A stretch of DNA of 14,139 bases. Origin: Clostridia bacterium. Its GTDB lineage: Bacteria > Bacillota > Clostridia > Oscillospirales > CAG-272. The notes below the pieces were generated by a model that worked only from the letters and a program-made list of their open reading frames with translations, had not been told where the DNA came from and did not search any database. The stretch covers positions 1 through 14,139 of the forward strand of contig JAGALI010000216.1 of NCBI GenBank assembly GCA_017625275.1. The letters run 5' to 3'. A program made the translations under genes and the position numbers. Positions 13,917-14,139 of this stretch are shown here, one piece after another. Numbering within the stretch: the first letter of the stretch is position 1; every line of letters begins with the position of its first letter.

Positions 13917-13950
13917 AAATAAATCCTGCGAATTTACGCAGGATTTATTT
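13917..13950. terminator. Hairpin between hup and rqcP
   Basis: A perfect 14-bp inverted repeat AAATAAATCCTGCG / CGCAGGATTTATTT with a six-base loop. On the - strand the stem ends in TTTATTT followed by TT, so it resembles an intrinsic terminator for hup. It also reads as one on the + strand. It stops 11 bases before the rqcP start. Confidence 0.75.
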
Positions 13951-13961
13951 TATTTTAACAC

Positions 13962-14139
13962 TTAAGCGTTAACTTTATCCTTAAGAGCCTTACCAACAGA
14001 GAATTTAACTGCCTTCTTAGCAGGAATTGTAATCTTCTCCTTAGTTTGTGGGTTGATACCAGTCTTAGCTGCGATAGCCTTAACCTCAAATGTACCAAAA
14101 CCAATAAGCTGAACCTTGTCACCATTTACAAGAGCGCCC
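13962..14139 (-). CDS. hup: HU-family DNA-binding protein (C-terminal part)
   Basis: The last 58 codons of an HU/IHF-type protein; the gene start lies beyond the window's right edge. The segment VQLIGFGTFEVK, the arm region AAKTGINPQTKEKITIPA (with the Asn-Pro that intercalates in DNA) and the end FSVGKALKDKVNA are characteristic. HU is an abundant small dimer that bends and compacts DNA. The arm carries Ala-Lys where many HU proteins have Arg pairs, a minor change. It leads the hup-rqcP-yabP-yabQ run. Well-supported family call; the missing half prevents telling paralogues apart. Confidence 0.95.
   Translation of the reverse strand, partial: GALVNGDKVQLIGFGTFEVKAIAAKTGINPQTKEKITIPAKKAVKFSVGKALKDKVNA

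Overview
The window is ordinary-looking chromosome from an AT-rich, endospore-forming Clostridia-type Firmicute. The evidence is a spore-cortex gene pair (yabP-yabQ) behind hup and rqcP, a Firmicute-style signal peptidase-rbgA-rnhB-yraN cluster, strong SigA-type promoters with 17-base spacers, AGGAGG ribosome binding sites, and compact genes with 4- to 8-base overlaps. The exact genus cannot be read from the sequence.

Layout, left to right. (1) 1-824, + strand: the 3' end of yajC (Sec translocase accessory) and a four-helix TIGR04086-type membrane protein whose ribosome binding site lies in a hairpin. (2) 831-1330, - strand: rplS (ribosomal protein L19) with its own promoter and a structured leader. 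(3) 1397-5589, + strand: a promoter and a six-gene run: signal peptidase I, RbgA GTPase, RNase HII, YraN, an M19 dipeptidase and a calcineurin-like phosphoesterase. (4) 5619-8922, + strand: tig-clpP-clpX, protein folding and regulated proteolysis, with a strong promoter ahead of tig and a hairpin between tig and clpP. (5) 8929-11979, - strand: a three-gene nucleotide-sugar operon (CapE-like dehydratase/epimerase, RmlD-like reductase, CapG-like 2-epimerase) that should convert UDP-GlcNAc to a UDP-2-acetamido-2,6-dideoxy-L-hexose, most plausibly UDP-L-QuiNAc. (6) 12176-12325, - strand: tRNA-Pro(GGG) with consensus promoter and terminator. (7) 12420-12669, + strand: a small Cys-rich DUF1540 protein. 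(8) 12706-14139, - strand: yabQ, yabP, rqcP and the 3' part of hup (listed by coordinate; transcription runs hup to yabQ).

Most genes are core housekeeping and their assignments are firm. The accessory part is the sugar operon, which sits between the clpX terminator and tRNA-Pro with no glycosyltransferase or polymerase gene beside it. Points that deserve a second look are the RbgA G4 motif reading NKCS instead of NKxD, the hairpin over the ribosome binding site at 375, the inverted rplS, the hup-rqcP hairpin with almost no ribosome binding site after it, and the sugar operon's reductase type. I found no defence system, CRISPR array, insertion sequence, prophage or clearly new multi-gene system.
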